From assembly GCF_009676705.1 (NCBI RefSeq), contig NZ_CP046046.1:1628501-1692500 (forward strand): a DNA stretch of 64,000 nucleotides, read 5' to 3'. This DNA comes from Spiribacter sp. 2438. GTDB lineage: Bacteria; Pseudomonadota; Gammaproteobacteria; Nitrococcales; Nitrococcaceae. This document shows positions 9,975 through 20,159 of the stretch, one piece after another. Made by a program: the position numbers and the translations under genes. Positions within the stretch are counted from its first letter, which is position 1; each line of letters starts with the position of its first letter. Under the pieces are notes generated by a model. The model saw nothing but the letters and a program-made list of their open reading frames with translations. It did no database searches and was not told the DNA's origin.

Positions 9975-10502
9975 TCAGTCCGTGGATGGCCTGACCGTCC
10001 GCTCGAAGCGGCTGCCATGGCAGCGGGGGCACGGCGGAATGTGTCCCGCCCGACCGAAGTGCAGGCGCTCGCCACACTCCCGACACTCCAGTACCCCCGG
10101 CCCGGTAATCTCGCCGGTGTGATACCGGGAGGCAGCGGTGAGCTCGCGGTTGAATGCCTGCCATTCCAGTCGGGTCTGATCCGCCACCGAGGAAAACCGA
10201 TCCCAGATCCAGTTTTCCACCAGCTGCAGATCCATGTACAGCCAGTCGCTGTAGGTCCCGCGGGCCTTTTCGACGTAGGCGGCGGCGTCCTCCAGGTCCC
10301 TCTGCAGCCACTGAGCCACGCGGTCCGCCTCGTCGCGGGTCAATTCGCCAAGCTCGACGCTGGTTTCTCGGGCCGTGTCCAGGGCCTCCCTGACACTGTT
10401 TCCCACCCGTTCGCCGGTGCTCTCGAGGCGGTCACGCAGCCGCTCGACCATGCGCTCGTAGCCATGGACCTCGCGTTGCCGCTTTTCTTCGTTATCGCTC
10501 AT
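9975..10502 (-). CDS. ybeL: Zinc-ribbon protein of the YbeL (DUF1451) family
   Basis: 175 residues. The N-terminal two thirds is strongly helical and charged (YERMVERLRDRLESTGERVG...). The C-terminus has a zinc ribbon with two Cys pairs, CRECGERLHFGRAGHIPPCPRCHG. Its position just before leuS matches ybeL of E. coli, whose function is unknown. The domain shape is seen in the sequence and the family assignment rests on shape and place. No enzyme motif is visible. Confidence 0.85.
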   Translation of the reverse strand: MSDNEEKRQREVHGYERMVERLRDRLESTGERVGNSVREALDTARETSVELGELTRDEADRVAQWLQRDLEDAAAYVEKARGTYSDWLYMDLQLVENWIWDRFSSVADQTRLEWQAFNRELTAASRYHTGEITGPGVLECRECGERLHFGRAGHIPPCPRCHGSRFERTVRPSTD

Positions 10503-10554
10503 TGGTTGGCCCTCCGGCGTCGTATCTGTGCCCGGTCAGTGTAACGCTGACGGG

Positions 10555-12051
10555 CTAGACCTCGCGAAACAGTTGATACCGCCGCCGGGCAAACAGCCCC
10601 ATGCCCAGCACCACCAACCCGGACACCCCGGCCATGGGCCAGTCCCGCCATCGCAGGTAGGGCGTCAGGCCCGTATGAGGCTGCACCTCACCCTCGAGGA
10701 TCACCTGCTGGAACAGCGGGCCGCTGAGGGTGACCCGCCCTTGAGGATCAATCAGTGCCGAGACGCCGGTGTTGGTGGCCCGAACCAGCGGGCGGGCGGT
10801 TTCCAGCGCCCGCATTCGAGCCATCTCCAGATGCTGCCAGGGTGCGGTGGTGTCGCCAAACCAGGCGTCATTGCTGACGTTCAGCAAAATGGTCGCCTCG
10901 GGCAGCGAGTCCGCCACCAGCCGGCCAAAGGTGATTTCGTAGCAAATGCTCACACCAATGGCATGACCCGCAGCGTTCAGCGGTTCGGCGGAGACACCGG
11001 CACTGAAGTCGCCAAGGGGCGTGCCGACAAAATTCAGCAACCCCCCGGCCAGATCACGAAAGGGCACATACTCGCCAAAGGGCACCAGGTGGCGCTTGTA
11101 GTAGAACTGAGTCGTGTCGCCGGGAACGGCCACCGCATTGAATAATCCGTTGCCCACCGGATCCGCCGCGGGCGTTCCCAGCACCAGATCACTGCCCTCT
11201 GCGCGGGCGTCGGCGGCCAGGTCCTCCAGCCAGGGGCGGGCCTGGTGGTACACGGCCGGCACCGCCGTCTCCGGCCAGACGATCAGATCAGCGCCAAAGA
11301 CATCCCGGGTGAGCGCCTCATACTCTGCCAGGATGGCGCCGCTTTCCGCCGGATCCCATTTTCGGGACTGGGGGATACTGCCCTGGATCATGGCAACGGT
11401 GAGCGGGTCGGCGGTGGGCTCGCTCCAGGGGCGATCCAGGCCGATCGCACCGCCCCCCAGCACCACCGCCATGCCCGTCGGCGCCAGCACCCGCAACGAG
11501 AGAGGGCGCCGCCCCCACCAGGCCAGCGCGCCGGCCAGCAACGCCACGGCCGCGCTCAGCCCGTACACCCCGAGGACCGGCGCGTAGGCCGCCAGCGGCG
11601 TATCCACTTGGGTGTAGCCCAGGCTGAGCCAGGTGGCACCGGTGAACAACCAGCTCCGCACCCACTCCACCAGGACCCAGGCGGCCGGGAATACCACCAG
11701 CAACGCCATCGCCCGGTAGTGACGGCCGGCCCACCAGCCCAGCAGCAGCGCGAGCATGGGAATCAGGGCAAACAGCGCCACCAACACGCCGATGGCGATC
11801 CCCGCTGCCAGTGGGCCGCCGCCATAGTTGGCGATGCTGTGATGAATCCAGTAAACGCCGAACCCGGCAAACCCCAGGCCAAACAGATAGCCCAGGAGCA
11901 GGACCCGCCCGGGACTCACTCGGGGTGGGGCCAGTAACGAAAAAATCAGTGCCAGCCCCACCACCGGCGCCCAGGCCTGGCTGAACGGCGCGAATCCCAG
12001 CGGCATGAGCAAACCGGCAAGCAGAGCCAGGGGTGGCCGTAGCAGCGTCAT
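10555..12051 (-). CDS. lnt: Apolipoprotein N-acyltransferase
   Basis: 498 residues. This inner-membrane enzyme adds the third acyl chain to the N-terminal cysteine of lipoproteins. The N-terminal half holds about six hydrophobic segments; the C-terminal half is the nitrilase-like periplasmic domain with its catalytic triad E261 (WPETAVPA), K319 (YYKRHLVPFGEY) and C370 (SICYEITFG). A final membrane helix lies near residue 475. Its start overlaps the corC stop by 4 bp. Confidence 0.98.
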   Translation of the reverse strand: MTLLRPPLALLAGLLMPLGFAPFSQAWAPVVGLALIFSLLAPPRVSPGRVLLLGYLFGLGFAGFGVYWIHHSIANYGGGPLAAGIAIGVLVALFALIPMLALLLGWWAGRHYRAMALLVVFPAAWVLVEWVRSWLFTGATWLSLGYTQVDTPLAAYAPVLGVYGLSAAVALLAGALAWWGRRPLSLRVLAPTGMAVVLGGGAIGLDRPWSEPTADPLTVAMIQGSIPQSRKWDPAESGAILAEYEALTRDVFGADLIVWPETAVPAVYHQARPWLEDLAADARAEGSDLVLGTPAADPVGNGLFNAVAVPGDTTQFYYKRHLVPFGEYVPFRDLAGGLLNFVGTPLGDFSAGVSAEPLNAAGHAIGVSICYEITFGRLVADSLPEATILLNVSNDAWFGDTTAPWQHLEMARMRALETARPLVRATNTGVSALIDPQGRVTLSGPLFQQVILEGEVQPHTGLTPYLRWRDWPMAGVSGLVVLGMGLFARRRYQLFREV

Positions 12052-12932
12052 GAGCGCCGCTCTTCCCGCTCGGTCACGGGCGCCGCCTGTGGGGCGACCA
12101 TCAGCAGATGCAGCCGGCGGCTGTCCGCCCGCAACACCTCAAAGCGCAGGCCCTGTACGGAGACGGTTTCGCCACGCCGGGGCATATGGCCGGCATAGTT
12201 GGCGATGAGGCCACCGATGGTGTCGAACTCTTCTTCATCCAGCGCCGTGCCAAAGTGCTCATTGAACAGGTCGATGGGGGTGAGCGCCTTCACCACGGTC
12301 CGGCCATCATCGCTGCGACTCAGGATCCAGGTGTCCTCGTCCAGATCGTGCTCGTCGTCGATTTCGCCGACGATCTGCTCGATCACATCCTCGATGGTGA
12401 CAATGCCCGCCAGTCCGCCATATTCATCCACCACCACCGCCAGGTGGCTGCGGGATTCCTGAAACAGCTTGAGCAGCGCATCCAGGCGTTTACTTTCGGG
12501 GATGAAAAGCGCCGGGCGCAGCAACTCCCGCAACCGGAATTCCCGCTGCTGCTCGGGATTGAGGTAGGGCAAAAGATCCTTGGCGATCAGAATGCCAATG
12601 ACATCATCCCGATTGTCGCCGGTGACCGGAAAGCGGGAATGACCACTCTCGACGATGGTGGGGAGCAGGTCCCAGACGGATTCCGAGCGGGGCAGGACCG
12701 ACACCTGGGACCGGGGGATCATGATGTCCCGGGTCTGCAGATCCGCCACATGCAGGACGCCCTCGCACATGGACAGCGCATCCGCATCCATGACGTTCCG
12801 CTGATGCGCGCCCCGCAGGGCCTGCACCAACTCATCCCGATCCCTGGGCTCCTGGCCCCCTAATGCCTGACCGATCCGCCCCAGCCAGGTTCGCTGGCCG
12901 GGGCGACGACTCCCGGACTGATCCAATCCCAT
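12048..12932 (-). CDS. corC: CorC/YbeX family CBS-domain protein
   Basis: 294 residues. It has two CBS domains at about 65-190 ([15 protein letters not shown] and [26 protein letters not shown]) and a C-terminal CorC_HlyC domain ([20 protein letters not shown]). There are no membrane segments, so this is the cytosolic YbeX/CorC form linked to magnesium/cobalt efflux and ribosome homeostasis in enterobacteria. It lies between ybeY and lnt as in E. coli. The role in ion transport is family knowledge, not visible here. Confidence 0.94.
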   Translation of the reverse strand: MGLDQSGSRRPGQRTWLGRIGQALGGQEPRDRDELVQALRGAHQRNVMDADALSMCEGVLHVADLQTRDIMIPRSQVSVLPRSESVWDLLPTIVESGHSRFPVTGDNRDDVIGILIAKDLLPYLNPEQQREFRLRELLRPALFIPESKRLDALLKLFQESRSHLAVVVDEYGGLAGIVTIEDVIEQIVGEIDDEHDLDEDTWILSRSDDGRTVVKALTPIDLFNEHFGTALDEEEFDTIGGLIANYAGHMPRRGETVSVQGLRFEVLRADSRRLHLLMVAPQAAPVTEREERRS

Positions 12933-12973
12933 TCCGCTCTTTTGTGCCTCAGTTAACGACCTGACGGTCGATG

Positions 12974-13004
12974 GGTTAGCGCGCTGTGCCCCAGCGCCCT
13001 AACC
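12974..13004 (-). other. Stem-loop between ybeY and corC
   Basis: An inverted repeat with 13-nt arms (12974-12986 and 12992-13004) and a 5-nt loop, one mismatch in the arms. There is no T-run after it in the direction of transcription, so it is not a standard terminator. It fills much of the 97-bp gap between ybeY and corC, and could be an RNA-processing or stability element. Confidence 0.6.
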
Positions 13005-13029
13005 GATCCAAACCGCCGATCCGAGGCTC

Positions 13030-13467
13030 TCAGTCATAGGGATCCGAAAAACCCAGCCCGGCCAGAACACGCCGCTCCTGTTCCTCCATCAGACCGGCTT
13101 CCACGCTAGTCTCATGATCGTGCCCAAGCAAGTGCAATACCCCATGCACGGTCAGATGGGCCCAATGGGCGGTCACGTCCTTATTCTGTTCCCCGGCCTC
13201 GCGAATGACCACCGGTGCGCAGATCACCAGGTCTCCCAGCAGGGGCAAATCAACCCCCGGGGGCAGATCAGCGGGGAAGGAAAGCACATTGGTGGGCTTG
13301 TCCCGGCCACGATACCGACGGTTGAGTCGGCGCCCCTCGTCCTCGTCCACCACGCGAATGCCCAGTTCGGCATGGCGCCCCTGCAGGGCCGCGGTGGCCC
13401 AGCGATGAAAATCCTGTGGGTCGGGCACGGCGGCCCTGCTAAGACACTCAAAGTCGATGTCAGCCAT
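13030..13467 (-). CDS. ybeY: Endoribonuclease YbeY
   Basis: 145 residues, a zinc-dependent single-strand RNase needed for 16S rRNA 3' maturation and 70S quality control. The metal site [12 protein letters not shown] (three histidines) is near residue 115, and NVLSFPAD is the other family signature. It follows phoH by 12 bp. The gene trio phoH-ybeY-corC is conserved. Confidence 0.97.
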   Translation of the reverse strand: MADIDFECLSRAAVPDPQDFHRWATAALQGRHAELGIRVVDEDEGRRLNRRYRGRDKPTNVLSFPADLPPGVDLPLLGDLVICAPVVIREAGEQNKDVTAHWAHLTVHGVLHLLGHDHETSVEAGLMEEQERRVLAGLGFSDPYD

Positions 13468-13479
13468 GGGGGTGCGGTG

Positions 13480-14466
13480 TCAGCGGCTTGCTGCTCCGTC
13501 CTCGCGCTGGTCATAAGCGCGAACGATCCGCTGGACCAGGTCATGACGGACCACGTCATGGGCATTGAAGAAGGTGAAACTGACGCCGTCGATGTCGTGC
13601 AGCACGTCCACCGCATCCCTCAGCCCAGAGGTCTTGCCGGCGGGCAGGTCGATCTGGGTGACATCCCCGGTCACCACCGCGGTTGAGCCAAATCCCAGGC
13701 GGGTCAGGAACATTTTCATTTGCTCGACAGTGGTGTTCTGCGCTTCATCCAGAATGATGAAGGCACCATTCAGCGTCCGGCCTCGCATGTAGGCCAGCGG
13801 AGCCACCTCGATGACGTTACGCTCGATGAGCTTGTTCACCCGCTCGAAGCCGAGCATTTCGAACAGCGCGTCATAAAGGGGCCGCAGATAGGGATCCACC
13901 TTCTGGGCCAGGTCGCCGGGCAGAAACCCCAGCCGCTCTCCGGCTTCCACCGCAGGGCGAACCAGCACCAGGCGCTGGACCCGCTCCTGCTGCAGCGCCT
14001 CCACCGCGCTGGCCACCGCCAGATAGGTCTTGCCAGTCCCTGCCGGGCCCACGCCGAAATTCAGGTCGCAGCCTCGAATCGCTGTCAGATAATTACGCTG
14101 GCTAGGACCCCGCCCGCGGATCATGCCCTTGCGCGTGTGAATCACCACTTCCCCGGAAGTATCAGAGGAGCGGGCGCCCTCGGTGTCAACTTCGGCTTCG
14201 GTGCTGCGCAACTGCAAGTGCACATTTTCGGCGCCGATGGTTTCCCGGGCAGTGCTTTCGTAGAGAGCGCGAATGACCTCGCCCGCCATACTGGCCGAGT
14301 CGTCCTCGCCGATGACCCGGAAGCGGTGCCCGCGATTTTCGATCTCGACACCCAGCTGACGCTCGACCTGCCGGAGGTTTTCATCAAACTGGCCACACAG
14401 GTTGGCCAGACGGTCGTTATCCGGGGGCGAGAGGGTGAAGTCGATGGCTTCGGGACGCGCGCTCAA
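13480..14466 (-). CDS. ybeZ: PhoH-like ATPase (YbeZ)
   Basis: 328 residues. The Walker A motif [13 protein letters not shown] lies near residue 140 and the Walker B motif FIILDEAQN near residue 240, both typical of the PhoH family. The N-terminal region has the KH-like fold segment seen in YbeZ ([17 protein letters not shown]). It works with YbeY in rRNA processing in other bacteria, in line with its place between miaB and ybeY. Its start overlaps the miaB stop by 4 bp. Confidence 0.96.
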   Translation of the reverse strand: MSARPEAIDFTLSPPDNDRLANLCGQFDENLRQVERQLGVEIENRGHRFRVIGEDDSASMAGEVIRALYESTARETIGAENVHLQLRSTEAEVDTEGARSSDTSGEVVIHTRKGMIRGRGPSQRNYLTAIRGCDLNFGVGPAGTGKTYLAVASAVEALQQERVQRLVLVRPAVEAGERLGFLPGDLAQKVDPYLRPLYDALFEMLGFERVNKLIERNVIEVAPLAYMRGRTLNGAFIILDEAQNTTVEQMKMFLTRLGFGSTAVVTGDVTQIDLPAGKTSGLRDAVDVLHDIDGVSFTFFNAHDVVRHDLVQRIVRAYDQREDGAASR

Positions 14467-15842
14467 CCCGCCACACCAATGTCATCGACCTGAAGGTCCG
14501 GCTCCCGCGCGAGGTCGATACCGACCATTTCGCCACGCAGGGAATGCGCCAGCGCCTCGGTGATGCGAACGTTCACGAAGCGGCCGATCAACCGCCGATT
14601 GCCCGGGAAATTCACCACCCGGTTGTTTTCGGTGCGCCCCTTGATCTCGGCGGCGTCCTTTTTGGATACGCCATCCACCAGCACCGACTCCACGCGCCCC
14701 ACCATGGCTTCACTGATGGCGGCCGCGTTGGCATCCAGGGTCTTCTGCAACCGCTGCAGGCGCGCTTTCTTGTCCTCCAGGGATGCCGCGTCCGGCAGCT
14801 GCGCAGCAGGGGTACCCGGTCGCTTCGAGTAAATAAAACTGAAGGACTGGTCGAAACCCACCTGCTCCACCAGATCCATGGTGGCTTCGAAGTCCTTGCG
14901 CATTTCGCCGGGGAAACCAATGATGAAATCCGACGACAGGGTGAGATCCGGGCGCGCCTCCCGCAGCCGGTTCACCAGGTCGAGGAAATACTCACGGGTG
15001 TGGTTGCGCTTCATGAGCGTGAGGATGTTGTCCGAGCCGCTCTGCACCGGCAGGTGCAGGTGCCCCACCAGTTCGGGGACCTCGGCGTAGGCGTCCACCA
15101 GGGACTGATTGAAATCCAGCGGATGAGAGGTGGTGAAGCGTATCCGCTCGATGCCATCGATGGCCGCAATGTAGTGGATAAGCAGCCCCAGATCCGCCCG
15201 CTCTCCCTCATCGGTGGGGCCGTCGTAACCATTGACGTTCTGGCCCAGCAGCGTGACTTCCCGCACCCCCTGCTCTGCCAGCTCCGCGCACTCGGCCAGC
15301 ACATCCTCAAACGGCCGACTGATTTCTTCGCCCCGGGTGTAGGGCACCACGCAGAAGCTGCAGTACTTGCTGCAGCCTTCCATGATGGAGACGAAGGCCG
15401 TGGGGCCCTCTGCTCGTGGCTCGGGCAGGCGGTCGAATTTCTCGATCTCCGGGAAGCTGATGTCCACCACCGCGCGACCGCTGTCGCGGGCCTGTTTCAC
15501 CATGTCCGGCAAGCGGTGCAGTGTCTGCGGCCCGAACACCATGTCCACAAAGGGAGCGCGCTCGACGATGGCGGCGCCTTCCTGACTGGCCACGCAACCG
15601 CCCACACCGATCAGCGTCCCCGGCCGGGCGGCCTTGAGTTCGCGCCAGCGGCCCAGCTCGGAGAACACCTTCTCCTGGGCCTTTTCGCGGATGGAGCAGG
15701 TGTTGAGCAGGATAACGTCGGCTTCTTCCGGCGTTTTGACCCGCTGATAGTCACCCTCGGCGGCAAGCACATCCACCATCTTGATGGAGTCGTACTCATT
15801 CATCTGGCAGCCGTGGGTTCGAACGTAAACCTTCTGTGTCAT
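14463..15842 (-). CDS. miaB: tRNA-2-methylthio-N6-dimethylallyladenosine synthase MiaB
   Basis: 459 residues from [19 protein letters not shown] (15842). The enzyme adds a methylthio group to i6A37 of tRNAs reading UNN codons. The auxiliary-cluster cysteines lie in [11 protein letters not shown] (C12), [10 protein letters not shown] and GVGGCVASQ. The radical-SAM cysteines are C157, C161 and C164 (CSKYCSFC), exactly as numbered in E. coli MiaB. A C-terminal TRAM domain ([19 protein letters not shown]) completes the protein. Confidence 0.98.
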   Translation of the reverse strand: MTQKVYVRTHGCQMNEYDSIKMVDVLAAEGDYQRVKTPEEADVILLNTCSIREKAQEKVFSELGRWRELKAARPGTLIGVGGCVASQEGAAIVERAPFVDMVFGPQTLHRLPDMVKQARDSGRAVVDISFPEIEKFDRLPEPRAEGPTAFVSIMEGCSKYCSFCVVPYTRGEEISRPFEDVLAECAELAEQGVREVTLLGQNVNGYDGPTDEGERADLGLLIHYIAAIDGIERIRFTTSHPLDFNQSLVDAYAEVPELVGHLHLPVQSGSDNILTLMKRNHTREYFLDLVNRLREARPDLTLSSDFIIGFPGEMRKDFEATMDLVEQVGFDQSFSFIYSKRPGTPAAQLPDAASLEDKKARLQRLQKTLDANAAAISEAMVGRVESVLVDGVSKKDAAEIKGRTENNRVVNFPGNRRLIGRFVNVRITEALAHSLRGEMVGIDLAREPDLQVDDIGVAG

Positions 15843-15896
15843 GGCTTGCAGAATACTAGGGCCGTACCCGCCGAACAATCGGCACCCGCCACTCGC

Positions 15897-17336
15897 TCAG
15901 CGGCCGTAGCGGTCCTCGAGACGGGTGATGTCATCCTCACCCAGATAGCTGCCGGACTGAACCTCTACCAGCTCCAGCGGGATATGCCCCGGATTCTCCA
16001 GGCGATGAATCTCGCCCAGCGGAATGTAAGTGGACTGATCCTCACCCAGCAGGAATACGTCTTCGCCCCGGGTAACCCGGGCGGTGCCCCGAACCACCAC
16101 CCAATGTTCGGCCCGATGATGATGCATCTGAAGAGAGAGCTGACAGCCGGGTTTGACCACAATGCGCTTGACCTGGAACCGCTCGGCGCGGATCAGCCCC
16201 TCGTAACTCCCCCAGGGACGATGCACCTGCCGGTGCTCCACCGCCTCGTTACGCCGGTCATCCTGGAGCCGCTGCACGATGGCCTTGACGTCCTGAACCC
16301 GGTCACGGGGCGCCACCAGCACCGAATCCGCGGTCTCCACCACCACGCAGTCCTCCAGCCCGATGGCCGCCACCAGGCGGCTCTCGGCACGCAGGTAGCT
16401 GCCATGGCTGTCCTCCGCGACCACGTCGCCCAGTAACACGTTGCCGTCGGCATCCGGCGTGCCGGCCCCCATGAGGGTTTCCCAGGAGCCCAGGTCGGTC
16501 CAGCCGGCATCCAGCGGCACCACGGCGGCATTGCGGGTGGCTTCCATGACCGCAAAATCGATGGAGTCACTGGGGCATTGCCGAAAGCCCTCATCGGCCA
16601 GGCGGACAAAATCCAGATCCTGCCCGGCGCCGTCCAGGGCGGCCCGGGCACCCTCCAGGATCGCCGGCGCGTGGACCTCGAGTTCTTCCAGAAACTGCGC
16701 CGCCCGCATGACAAACATGCCAGCGTTCCAATAGAAACCGCCGTGTTCCAGGAATGCCTCGGCGCGCTCCGCCTCCGGTTTCTCGACGAACCGTGCCACT
16801 CGGTAAACCGGGCCCCCCTCACCAAGGGCTGTCCCCGCTTCGATGTAGCCGTAGCCGGTTTCCGGCCGGTCGGGCACCACCCCGAAAGTCACCAGCCAGC
16901 CCGCCTGCGCTGCCTGGACCGCTGTTTCCAGTGCCGCCCGGAGCCGCGCGGGCGCATCGACCAGGTGGTCCGCCGGGAACACCGCCAGTACCGCCTCCGG
17001 CTCGTCCCGGACCGCCTGCAGCGCCGCCACAGCCACAGCGGGGGCGGTGTTGCGTCCCACCGGTTCCAGCAGGATCCGCGCCGGACCCAACGGGTTGTCT
17101 CGGAGCTGTTCGGCCACCAGAAAACGATGATCCTGATTGCAGACCACCAGGGGGGCGGCGAGCCGGATGTCGCCGGCGAGCCGGTCCAGGGTCTGCTGCA
17201 CCAGGGTTCGCCCGGTGGCCGCAACGTCCAGAAACTGCTTGGGGTAAGCCTCCCGGGACAGGGGCCAGAGCCGCGACCCCACGCCGCCGGAGAGGATCAC
17301 GGGAATGACCGGTGGGTGTTCCGTCGACCGGCTCAT
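15897..17336 (-). CDS. Mannose-1-phosphate guanylyltransferase / mannose-6-phosphate isomerase (AlgA/CpsB type)
   Basis: 479 residues, bifunctional. The N-terminal nucleotidyltransferase domain starts with [24 protein letters not shown] (GTP/mannose-1-P site) and includes [14 protein letters not shown]. The C-terminal cupin domain ([33 protein letters not shown]) is the type II mannose-6-phosphate isomerase. Together they supply GDP-mannose for exopolysaccharide or O-antigen. Its start overlaps the stop of the UDP-glucose dehydrogenase gene by 4 bp, so the two form one transcription unit. Paralogues algA, cpsB, rfbM and xanB cannot be told apart by sequence alone, so I give no symbol. Confidence 0.95.
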   Translation of the reverse strand: MSRSTEHPPVIPVILSGGVGSRLWPLSREAYPKQFLDVAATGRTLVQQTLDRLAGDIRLAAPLVVCNQDHRFLVAEQLRDNPLGPARILLEPVGRNTAPAVAVAALQAVRDEPEAVLAVFPADHLVDAPARLRAALETAVQAAQAGWLVTFGVVPDRPETGYGYIEAGTALGEGGPVYRVARFVEKPEAERAEAFLEHGGFYWNAGMFVMRAAQFLEELEVHAPAILEGARAALDGAGQDLDFVRLADEGFRQCPSDSIDFAVMEATRNAAVVPLDAGWTDLGSWETLMGAGTPDADGNVLLGDVVAEDSHGSYLRAESRLVAAIGLEDCVVVETADSVLVAPRDRVQDVKAIVQRLQDDRRNEAVEHRQVHRPWGSYEGLIRAERFQVKRIVVKPGCQLSLQMHHHRAEHWVVVRGTARVTRGEDVFLLGEDQSTYIPLGEIHRLENPGHIPLELVEVQSGSYLGEDDITRLEDRYGR

Positions 17337-18688
17337 GCTCCGTCGCCCTGCTGGACCGGCGCCACCGACGGACGGCCGATGGCGTAATAATGAAAGCCGA
17401 GCCCGGCCAGGTATTCCGGATCGAAGAGATTTCGGCCATCAAAGATCACCGGTTCCGACAGCCGGTCGGCGATACCCCGGAAGTCGGGGCTGCGAAAGAG
17501 GTTCCACTCGGTCATGATCACCAGCGCATCGGCGTTCTCCAGAGCCGCCTCCGGACTGTCGCACAGCACCAGGTCGTCGCGGTCGCCATAGATCCCGCGG
17601 GTTTCTTCCATCGCCTTGGGATCGAAGGCCTGGACCACCGCTCCGGCTTCCCAGAGCGATTCCATCAGCCGCCGGCTGGCGGCCTCCCGCATGTCGTCGG
17701 TATTGGGCTTGAAAGCCAGCCCCCAGATCGCAAACCGCCGGCCACTGATCCGGCCCTGGAAGTGCTCGCGAATGCGCTGAAACACATAATGTTTCTGGCG
17801 GTCGTTGACCTCTTCCACCGCCTGCAGCAGTTGCGGGACGTAATCCACGTCATGGGCGGTCCGGGCCAGGGCCTGCACGTCCTTGGGGAAGCAGGAGCCG
17901 CCATAGCCGGCGCCCGGGTAAATGAAGTGATAACCGATCCGGGGGTCCGATCCGATACCGATTCGGACTCGCTCGATGTCCGCGCCGACGCGATCGGCGA
18001 TATTGGCCAGTTCGTTCATGAAACTGATCTTGGTGGCCAGCATGGCGTTGGCGGCATATTTGGTGAGCTCCGCCGAGCGCACATCCATGCTGATCAGTCG
18101 ATCGCGATTGCGGTTGAAGGGCGCATAAAGGGCATGCAGCTGCTCCAGGGCGTGTTCATCGTCGCTGCCGACAATGACCCGCTCGGGCTTCATGAAATCT
18201 TCCACCGCGGCGCCTTCCTTCAGGAACTCCGGATTGGACACCACGGCATAGTCGAAGGCTACGCCCCGCTCGGCGAGAACCCGGTCAACGGTCTCACGCA
18301 CCCGGTCCGCCGTGCCCACCGGCACCGTGGATTTGTCGATAATGACCCGGTAGCCATCCATGTGCTCGGCGATGGTGGCGGCCACGGTGACCACATGACG
18401 CAGATCCGCCGAACCGTCCTCGTCCGGCGGCGTGCCCACTGCAATGAACTGAAACTCCCCGTGCCGGACCCCCAGAGCGGCATCGTCGGTGAACCGCAGC
18501 CGCCCCGCCTCGCGATTGCGCTTGACCATGGTCTCGAGGCCCGGTTCGTAAATGGGGATTTCGCCCCGGTTGAGGCGCTGGATCTTGCCGTCATCGACAT
18601 CGACGCAGACCACGTCGTTGCCCACTTCCGCAAAACACGCGCCGGTAACCAGCCCGACGTAACCGGTGCCGAAAATGGTGACCCGCAT
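17333..18688 (-). CDS. ugd: UDP-glucose 6-dehydrogenase
   Basis: 451 residues. The NAD-binding motif [14 protein letters not shown] is at the N-terminus, and the catalytic cysteine C266 is in [22 protein letters not shown] and the C-terminal NAD-dependent domain ([18 protein letters not shown]) are typical. It oxidises UDP-glucose to UDP-glucuronate for capsule or exopolysaccharide. A GDP-mannose dehydrogenase is the alternative because the partner gene makes GDP-mannose, but the motif set fits UDP-glucose dehydrogenase better. Confidence 0.93.
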   Translation of the reverse strand: MRVTIFGTGYVGLVTGACFAEVGNDVVCVDVDDGKIQRLNRGEIPIYEPGLETMVKRNREAGRLRFTDDAALGVRHGEFQFIAVGTPPDEDGSADLRHVVTVAATIAEHMDGYRVIIDKSTVPVGTADRVRETVDRVLAERGVAFDYAVVSNPEFLKEGAAVEDFMKPERVIVGSDDEHALEQLHALYAPFNRNRDRLISMDVRSAELTKYAANAMLATKISFMNELANIADRVGADIERVRIGIGSDPRIGYHFIYPGAGYGGSCFPKDVQALARTAHDVDYVPQLLQAVEEVNDRQKHYVFQRIREHFQGRISGRRFAIWGLAFKPNTDDMREAASRRLMESLWEAGAVVQAFDPKAMEETRGIYGDRDDLVLCDSPEAALENADALVIMTEWNLFRSPDFRGIADRLSEPVIFDGRNLFDPEYLAGLGFHYYAIGRPSVAPVQQGDGA

Positions 18689-18706
18689 TGTCCCTCCCTG
18701 GTGCCG

Positions 18707-19420
18707 TCAGTCGGCGGTAATGGCCGCTTCCAGTGCGACTTTCATCATGTCCTGAAAGCTGTTCTGGCGCTCATCGGCGCTGGTGGATGCCCCGGTGATG
18801 ACGTGATCGCTGACCGTGAGGATGCTCACGGCCCGCTTGCCGGCCTCCGCGGCAGCCCCGTAAAGCCCCGCAGCCTCCATCTCCACCGCCAGAATGCCGT
18901 GGGCTTTCATTTTCTCAAAGAAATCCGGCCGGGGGTTGTAGAAAAGCTCCGACGAGAAAACATTGCCGACCCGATGGGGCAGATTGGCGCTCCGCGCGGC
19001 ACCCACGGTGGCTTCCAGCAGACCATAGTCAGCGATGGCGGCGAAGTCACAACCGCCGAAACGGGTGCGGTTGACGCTGGAGTCCGTGGACGCCCCCATG
19101 GCGATAATCACGTCCCGCACTTCCACATCCGGCAGCACCCCGCCGCAGGTGCCAACCCGAATGATCTTCTCAACCCGGTATTCGTTGAATAGCTCAAAGG
19201 CGTAAATGGACATGGACGGAATACCCATGCCCGAGCCCATCACGGACACCGGTTGCCCCCGATAATGCCCGGTATAGCCCAGCATGTTCCGGGTGGCGGT
19301 GACCTCGCGGGCGTCCTCCAGATACTGCTCCGCGATGACTCTGGCCCGCAGCGGGTCGCCCGGCATGAGGACGGTCTCGGCAAAATCACCGGGTTCGGCG
19401 CTAATGTGCGGCGTGGCCAT
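18707..19420 (-). CDS. deoD: Purine-nucleoside phosphorylase, DeoD type
   Basis: 237 residues, hexameric bacterial type. It splits purine (deoxy)nucleosides with phosphate for salvage. ATPHISAEPGDFAETVLMPGDPLRA is the family start; GTCGGVLPDVEVRDVIIA and the catalytic VSDHVITG are present. AAGGAG lies 8 nt before the ATG. It is divergent from the HAD gene at 19559, and no other deo gene is nearby. Confidence 0.96.
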   Translation of the reverse strand: MATPHISAEPGDFAETVLMPGDPLRARVIAEQYLEDAREVTATRNMLGYTGHYRGQPVSVMGSGMGIPSMSIYAFELFNEYRVEKIIRVGTCGGVLPDVEVRDVIIAMGASTDSSVNRTRFGGCDFAAIADYGLLEATVGAARSANLPHRVGNVFSSELFYNPRPDFFEKMKAHGILAVEMEAAGLYGAAAEAGKRAVSILTVSDHVITGASTSADERQNSFQDMMKVALEAAITAD

Positions 19421-19558
19421 GGATACTCTCCTTGTCCCGAGAAAACAGTGAATCAGCCGCGAACTTTACTGCCCGGGCCCCGCCATGACCAGCCGCGGAA
19501 CACGTGCAACCGCCGACCGGGCCATGCAGAATGCGGTTTCATTAACCGCGGAGCGGCC

Positions 19559-20158
19559 ATGAACGCCAACAATGCCCTTGCCCTGTTCGATCTGGACGGG
19601 ACGCTGACCCGGCGGGACACCCTCAGCGACCTGCTGGTGCGGCAGTTCGGCCTCATGCGCTGCATCGCGGCCGGGATTCGGCTGTCCCCTGCCCTGCTGG
19701 GGGTGCTGGTGGGCGCCGTTCACCGGGACGTGGCCAAGGTTCAGGTCCTGACCCACTTTTTCGGGGGCATGCCCGAGACGGAGTTCGAGGCCATGGGCCG
19801 CCATTACGCCCTCAACCACCTGGAAAAACTGCTCCGTCCCCAGGCCAGGGAACGACTGGACTGGCATCGTGCCGAAGGCCATCGAGTCATTGTCATTTCC
19901 GCCTCGGCGGTGGACTGGATCCGGCCATGGACCGATGCGCAGGGTATTGAAGTGCTGGCGACGGAGATGGAGCGGCGCGACGGAATGATCACCGGGCAAC
20001 TGGAAGGACCGAACTGTCGGTGCGAAGAAAAGATCAGACGGTTGAGAATACGGCTCGATCCGGATGACTATCATCCGGTCTATGCCTACGGCGATACGGA
20101 AGGAGACACTGCCATGCTGGCCATTGCCGACTATCCGGTCTATCGAGGGCTGCGCTGA
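19559..20158 (+). CDS. HAD-superfamily subfamily IB phosphatase
   Basis: 199 residues from MNANNALALFDLDGTL (start 19559, with CGGAG just upstream). The three HAD motifs are visible: FDLDGTLTRRDT (nucleophile Asp), VIVISASAVDW (motif II), and YAYGDTEGDTAML (motif III). The segment TEMERRDGMITGQLEGPNC resembles the TIGR01490-type IB hydrolases, which include PgpC-like phosphatidylglycerophosphate phosphatases and phosphoserine-phosphatase-like enzymes. The substrate is unknown. The stop is followed after 1 bp by the ATG of the acyl-ligase fusion gene, so translational coupling is likely and suggests a phosphorylated lipid as substrate (inference). Confidence 0.88.
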   Translation: MNANNALALFDLDGTLTRRDTLSDLLVRQFGLMRCIAAGIRLSPALLGVLVGAVHRDVAKVQVLTHFFGGMPETEFEAMGRHYALNHLEKLLRPQARERLDWHRAEGHRVIVISASAVDWIRPWTDAQGIEVLATEMERRDGMITGQLEGPNCRCEEKIRRLRIRLDPDDYHPVYAYGDTEGDTAMLAIADYPVYRGLR

Positions 20159-20159
20159 C

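Noticed and set aside
9928..10311. 128-codon N-terminal extension of leuS
   Set aside because: The extra sequence overlaps ybeL in another frame and has no similarity in style to any LeuRS extension; the family start is at 9927.
15897..18688. Polysaccharide gene pair as part of a genomic island
   Set aside because: Only two genes, no tRNA, integrase or repeats at the borders, and base composition looks like the neighbours.
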